64,000 bases of DNA from Gammaproteobacteria bacterium. GTDB lineage: Bacteria > Pseudomonadota > Gammaproteobacteria > Pseudomonadales > Azotimanducaceae. Below the pieces are notes generated by a model. The model worked only from the letters and a program-made list of their open reading frames with translations, searched no databases and was not told the origin of the DNA. Shown here one piece after another: positions 61,048 to 64,000 of this stretch (position 1 is its first letter; each line of letters opens with the position of its first letter). The DNA lies in contig JAPPAV010000130.1 in assembly GCA_026705345.1 (NCBI GenBank), positions 1 through 64,000 of the forward strand, read 5' to 3'. The position numbers were made by a program, and so were the translations under genes.

Positions 61048-61356
61048 ATGAACCCCGAGATCGTCATCGCTCTATACAAACCGCACGAAGGAAAGGACGC
61101 CGAGCTGCGCGCGTTGATCGACCAGCACGTCCCCACCTTGAGAAAGCTCGAACTCGTCACCGACCGCCCGGCTCTCCTGGCACGGGCGAGGAACGGTACC
61201 TACGTCGAGATCTTCGAGTGGCGGGAATCCGGCCGAGCCCACGAACATCCCGAGGTCGGGCGCATCTGGGAAGCCATGGAGCAAATCGCGGACCTGCCCT
61301 CATTGGACAGCTTGGAAGAAGCAAGCAGGACCTTCCCGCACTTCGAACCCGTTTGA
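61048..61356 (+). CDS. Small unrecognised protein, possibly a dimeric alpha/beta-barrel fold
   Basis: 102 residues: a strand-helix pattern MNPEIVIALYKPHEGKDAELRALIDQHVPTLRKLEL and YVEIFEWRESGRAHEHPEVGRIWEAMEQIADL resembles ABM-type or stress-responsive dimeric barrels that often act as small oxygenases or binding proteins. No catalytic residues can be named. ATG 61048 is set by GGAGGAAG 3 bases upstream. Confidence 0.7.
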   Translation: MNPEIVIALYKPHEGKDAELRALIDQHVPTLRKLELVTDRPALLARARNGTYVEIFEWRESGRAHEHPEVGRIWEAMEQIADLPSLDSLEEASRTFPHFEPV

Positions 61357-61467
61357 CGGGATCTAGGCACCCGTTGGTAGCGCCAGACGGCACTCCGTTC
61401 GTTTCGATTCCAAGCCATCATCGGCCGTGAGTACACTTGCGACGAGTTTTGGTTGGGCGGTCGTGGC

Positions 61468-62565
61468 ATGAACGACGTTCGCGACAACGGCTCGTGGCTT
61501 GACCAGGCAAGCGCCCTGCCAGTCGCGTTCGCCCAGGTTCGCGAGGACGCGCTCCTCGACCACGAAGTTGCCCGATCCGTCGGCGAAGGTGCCAGCGTGG
61601 CGATGGTGGCCTCCGGCGGATGCACGGTGGCGCTCCTGGCCAGCATGGCAAACGTCGACTACCTGCACTTCGTCGATCCGAACCCCGCGCAGTTGGCGCT
61701 CACCCGGCTCAAGCTGCGTCTGCGGGAGGCTACCGGCCCCGAGGAACGTCTTGCGCTGCTCGGACACGCACCGATGGCATCGGCCGAGCGCGGGAGACGT
61801 CTGATCGGCGAACTGGCGGCGCTTGACCTCCCACCGGACGCCTTGGGTTCGATCCCTTTGGTCTCCCGGATCGGCCCCGATCATGCGGGTCGCTTCGAGT
61901 TCCTGTTCGCGGCGCTGCGCGAAGCGTTGCGCGACTGCACGGAGCCGCTCGACGCCCTGCTCTCGATGAGCGATCCCGCACGTCAGGCTGATCAGGTCGC
62001 GCCGCAGACGAACCTGGGGCAATGCATCGACCACGCACTCGGCGAGGTCATGCGGAGGTCGAATCTGGTTCGCCTCTTCGGCGAAGCGGCGGTACGCAAT
62101 CCCGCTGCCCCGTTCTCCTCGCACTTCCGAGGACGCCTACGCCAAGTGCTGGCGACTCTGCCCGCCAACGACAATCCGTACCTGTGGCAGATGCTCAAGG
62201 GCTGCTACCCGTCCGGGTCCGTGCCGGCTTGGCTCGCGGAGCCTTGCCCTGTGCGCATCCCGAGGGTCACCTGGGAACTCGGTTCGATGGTGGACGCCCT
62301 TGCCGACAAACCCGACGCCTTCGACTTCGTCCACCTTTCGAACATCCTCGACTGGCTCGACCCCGAAGATGCCCGAACAACGCTCGGCCTGGCGCGCCAA
62401 GCACTTCGCCCCGGCGGCTGGATCTTGGTTCGCCAGTTGAACTCGACACTCGACATTGAGCGTCTCGGCGACGGCTTCGAGTGGCACGCGGCTCGGGCGA
62501 GGCGACTGCACGAAGCCGACCGTAGCTTCTTCTACCGAGCGTTGTACCTGGGCAGAAGGCGATGA
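61468..62565 (+). CDS. DUF3419 (BtaA-like) 3-amino-3-carboxypropyl transferase-like protein
   Basis: 365 residues. SVAMVASGGCTVALLASMANVDYLHFVDPNPAQLALTRLKLRL is the SAM-binding first half, and VHLSNILDWLDPEDARTTLGLARQALRPGGWILVRQLNS the second, as in DUF3419 proteins. BtaA of this family moves the 3-amino-3-carboxypropyl group of SAM to diacylglycerol in betaine-lipid synthesis. There is no BtaB methyltransferase here, so betaine lipid is not implied. The stop overlaps the GNAT start (ATGA). I use ATG 61468; the frame extends to 61453. Confidence 0.83.
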   Translation: MNDVRDNGSWLDQASALPVAFAQVREDALLDHEVARSVGEGASVAMVASGGCTVALLASMANVDYLHFVDPNPAQLALTRLKLRLREATGPEERLALLGHAPMASAERGRRLIGELAALDLPPDALGSIPLVSRIGPDHAGRFEFLFAALREALRDCTEPLDALLSMSDPARQADQVAPQTNLGQCIDHALGEVMRRSNLVRLFGEAAVRNPAAPFSSHFRGRLRQVLATLPANDNPYLWQMLKGCYPSGSVPAWLAEPCPVRIPRVTWELGSMVDALADKPDAFDFVHLSNILDWLDPEDARTTLGLARQALRPGGWILVRQLNSTLDIERLGDGFEWHAARARRLHEADRSFFYRALYLGRRR

Positions 62566-63506
62566 AGGTGCATGCCCTCGAGACCGTCGCGTCTTCGCAG
62601 TTGGCGGGCGCGCTCAAACACTTCGAGAGGCAGTTCACCTATCCGTTGGGTTCCGGGCGGTCCTTTCGAATCAGCCACGGGGATGACTACGTCCGGTTCT
62701 TCCGCGCCATGGGCGAGGCACGCTGCTTCGTGGCGGAGCGAGATCAGAGAGTGCTCGGCGTGCTCGGCGCGGCCTTGCGGCCTCTCATGTTCCCCGGCGG
62801 TGAACGTCGCACGGTGCTGTACCTCGGTGACCTGAAGGTCGATCCCGCCACCCAAGGTGGCCGGATGGTCATGCGGTTGGCATCGGCCCTCGAGTCGTGG
62901 CTCGACGAACGGACCGACATCGCGTTCGGCGTGGTAATGGACGGAACCAGGGCTACGCCAGCACAGTACACCGGAAGGCTGGGTTTGCCCTGCTTCACGG
63001 CACTCGGCAAGATCCTCGTCGTACGTTTGTGTCCAGGCCCGCGAGACGAGCCGTACGACGCGTGGGAAGCAACCGAACAGGACGGCGAAGATTGTCAGGA
63101 ACGACTGGCGTCACACGGTTTCGCATGTCCCGTGGGCGCTCCCTCGCGGTCGGAAATGGCGCGACGCTGGCTGGTCGATCCCGCGGGAGCGGCCTGCGGT
63201 TGCCTGGAAGACACCTTGCGGTCCAAGCGGCTCTACGATGCCGCCGACGGCAGCGAAATCCGGAGCGCCCACTTGTCTGGCTTCGCGTATCGATCGCCCG
63301 AAAGCGGCGTCGCGCTGCTCGAGGCTGCCCTGGCGGGCGCGGCGCAGCACGGACTCCATCGCCTGTTCGTCGCGGTCCCGGCTGGCGATGCAACGGCCTT
63401 CGTCTCCCGTTTCGGCGACCGGGTGGACGCCGTGGCGCCGGCAACCGTCTTCGGCACCGGCTTCGGCCAAGGACCACGTTGGAACATCAACACCTCGGAG
63501 ATCTGA
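62562..63506 (+). CDS. GNAT-family N-acetyltransferase-like protein
   Basis: 314 residues. LYLGDLKVDPATQGGRMVMRLASALESWLDERTDIAFGVV resembles the GNAT acyl-CoA-binding loop (Q/RxxGxG/A-like, here TQGGRM); a second GNAT-like half follows with AGAAQHGLHRLFVAVP. It is longer than single GNAT domains, perhaps a duplicated one. The acceptor is unknown. ATGA overlap with the DUF3419 gene, and 1 base before the diiron oxidase gene, so the three are one operon. Confidence 0.78.
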   Translation: MKVHALETVASSQLAGALKHFERQFTYPLGSGRSFRISHGDDYVRFFRAMGEARCFVAERDQRVLGVLGAALRPLMFPGGERRTVLYLGDLKVDPATQGGRMVMRLASALESWLDERTDIAFGVVMDGTRATPAQYTGRLGLPCFTALGKILVVRLCPGPRDEPYDAWEATEQDGEDCQERLASHGFACPVGAPSRSEMARRWLVDPAGAACGCLEDTLRSKRLYDAADGSEIRSAHLSGFAYRSPESGVALLEAALAGAAQHGLHRLFVAVPAGDATAFVSRFGDRVDAVAPATVFGTGFGQGPRWNINTSEI

Positions 63507-63507
63507 T

Positions 63508-64000
63508 ATGACCCTCCCGCGCGCTCCACGGGTCACGGCCCAGGCGGCCGTGGTGCTCGACCGCGTCGGCATCGACCGCAACCCCTACCTGCAGGATCTC
63601 GTCGACGGGACCATGTCGCTCGACGTGTTCCGCCGCACGCAGGAGCAGTTCTTCTTCGCGGTGACCTTCTTTCCGCGACCCATGGCAGCCCTCGTGGGAC
63701 GTCTGCCCGATCCCCGTCAACGACTCGACATCCTGCGCAACGTCGTCGAGGAACACGGCGATTTCGAAGAGGCGTCGTTCCACCACACCACGTTTCAGGA
63801 GTTCCTGCGCCGGCTCGGCTGCGACGTCGACACGCTCGACGAGCTCGACCTGTCGCCCGCAGTGCGCGCCTTCAACAGCATCTTGACCACGGCGTGCGTC
63901 ATGGACGAGCTGGAAGTCGGGATCGCCTGCATGGGAATCATCGAACGGGCCTTTGCCGGCGTGTCCGCGACAATCGGCCGGGCCGTGGTGGCGCGCGGCT
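63508..64000 (+). CDS. Heme-oxygenase-like diiron oxidase, iron-containing redox enzyme (3' end outside window)
   Basis: The first 164 residues are seen; the gene continues past the window. MSLDVFRRTQEQFFFAVTFFPRPMAALVGRLPD, VVEEHGDFEEASFHHTTFQEFLRRLG and ELEVGIACMGIIERAFAGVSATI fit the Haem_oxygenas_2 (PF14518) fold, which includes diiron oxidases and oxygenases such as UndA and SznF-like proteins. The EEHGD glutamate/histidine is a likely metal ligand set. ATG 63508 overlaps nothing but follows the GNAT gene by one base. Product unknown. Confidence 0.82.
   Translation, partial: MTLPRAPRVTAQAAVVLDRVGIDRNPYLQDLVDGTMSLDVFRRTQEQFFFAVTFFPRPMAALVGRLPDPRQRLDILRNVVEEHGDFEEASFHHTTFQEFLRRLGCDVDTLDELDLSPAVRAFNSILTTACVMDELEVGIACMGIIERAFAGVSATIGRAVVARG

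Overview
The window is 64 kb of GC-rich DNA, densely coded on both strands. The organism looks like an uncultured Gram-negative proteobacterium, most likely gammaproteobacterial. The grounds are lipid A type acyltransferase and YrbL-like genes, a bioF-bioD-bioA cluster, Tat and lipoprotein signals, exonuclease III, and REP-like repeats with a GTAG foot. The sequence alone does not fix the taxon. I saw no rRNA, tRNA, CRISPR array or intact transposase.

Layout. 1-475: 3' part of an HNH endonuclease gene. 0.5-18 kb: catabolic and redox genes (amidohydrolase, Baeyer-Villiger type monooxygenase, SDR, esterase, fused class III CoA-transferase, duplicated metalloprotease-like protein, PYROXD2-like oxidoreductase, aldo/keto reductase-like protein, CmcJ-like and TauD-like oxygenases, alpha/beta hydrolase), then an LpxL-like acyltransferase. 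17.7-24.3 kb: a PhoX-like Tat protein diverging from a six-gene, translationally coupled envelope-glycan operon. 24.4-28.4 kb: a luciferase-like oxidoreductase, then a three-gene module of PQQ alcohol dehydrogenase with the lanthanide-type DYD motif, an XoxJ-like periplasmic binding protein and a c-type cytochrome. 28.5-31.7 kb: bioF-bioD-bioA. 31.8-43 kb: an unrecognised His-rich protein, exonuclease III, small membrane proteins, two PhyH oxygenases, enoyl-CoA hydratase, a formyltransferase, amidase, SDR, DUF2293 protein. 43-48.2 kb: a regulatory/accessory stretch with an XRE regulator and DUF2975 protein, an AAA ATPase behind a palindromic operator-like site, and a decayed helicase in more AT-rich DNA. 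48.2-58.1 kb: SDR, D-2-hydroxyacid dehydrogenase, two luciferase-like oxidoreductases (one with a premature stop), thioesterase, PhyH oxygenase, bPH-domain protein, delta-class carbonic anhydrase lipoprotein, D-aminoacylase-like amidohydrolase. 58.2-60.8 kb: a three-gene ABC exporter. 61-64 kb: a small protein, then DUF3419 (BtaA-like), GNAT and a heme-oxygenase-like diiron oxidase cut by the window end.

The strongest signals for a second look are: (1) the PQQ/lanthanide module, whose dehydrogenase and cytochrome both carry lipoboxes and whose cytochrome has a CX3CH heme site; (2) nine loci of GTAG-hairpin REP/BIME repeats whose stems covary and which supply the stop codons of five genes; (3) the DUF3419-GNAT-diiron oxidase cassette; (4) a bacterial delta-class carbonic anhydrase lipoprotein; (5) several genes that appear degenerate at key residues or codons: one half of the fused CoA-transferase, the aldo/keto reductase tetrad, the nonsense codon in a luciferase-like gene, and the multiply broken helicase.
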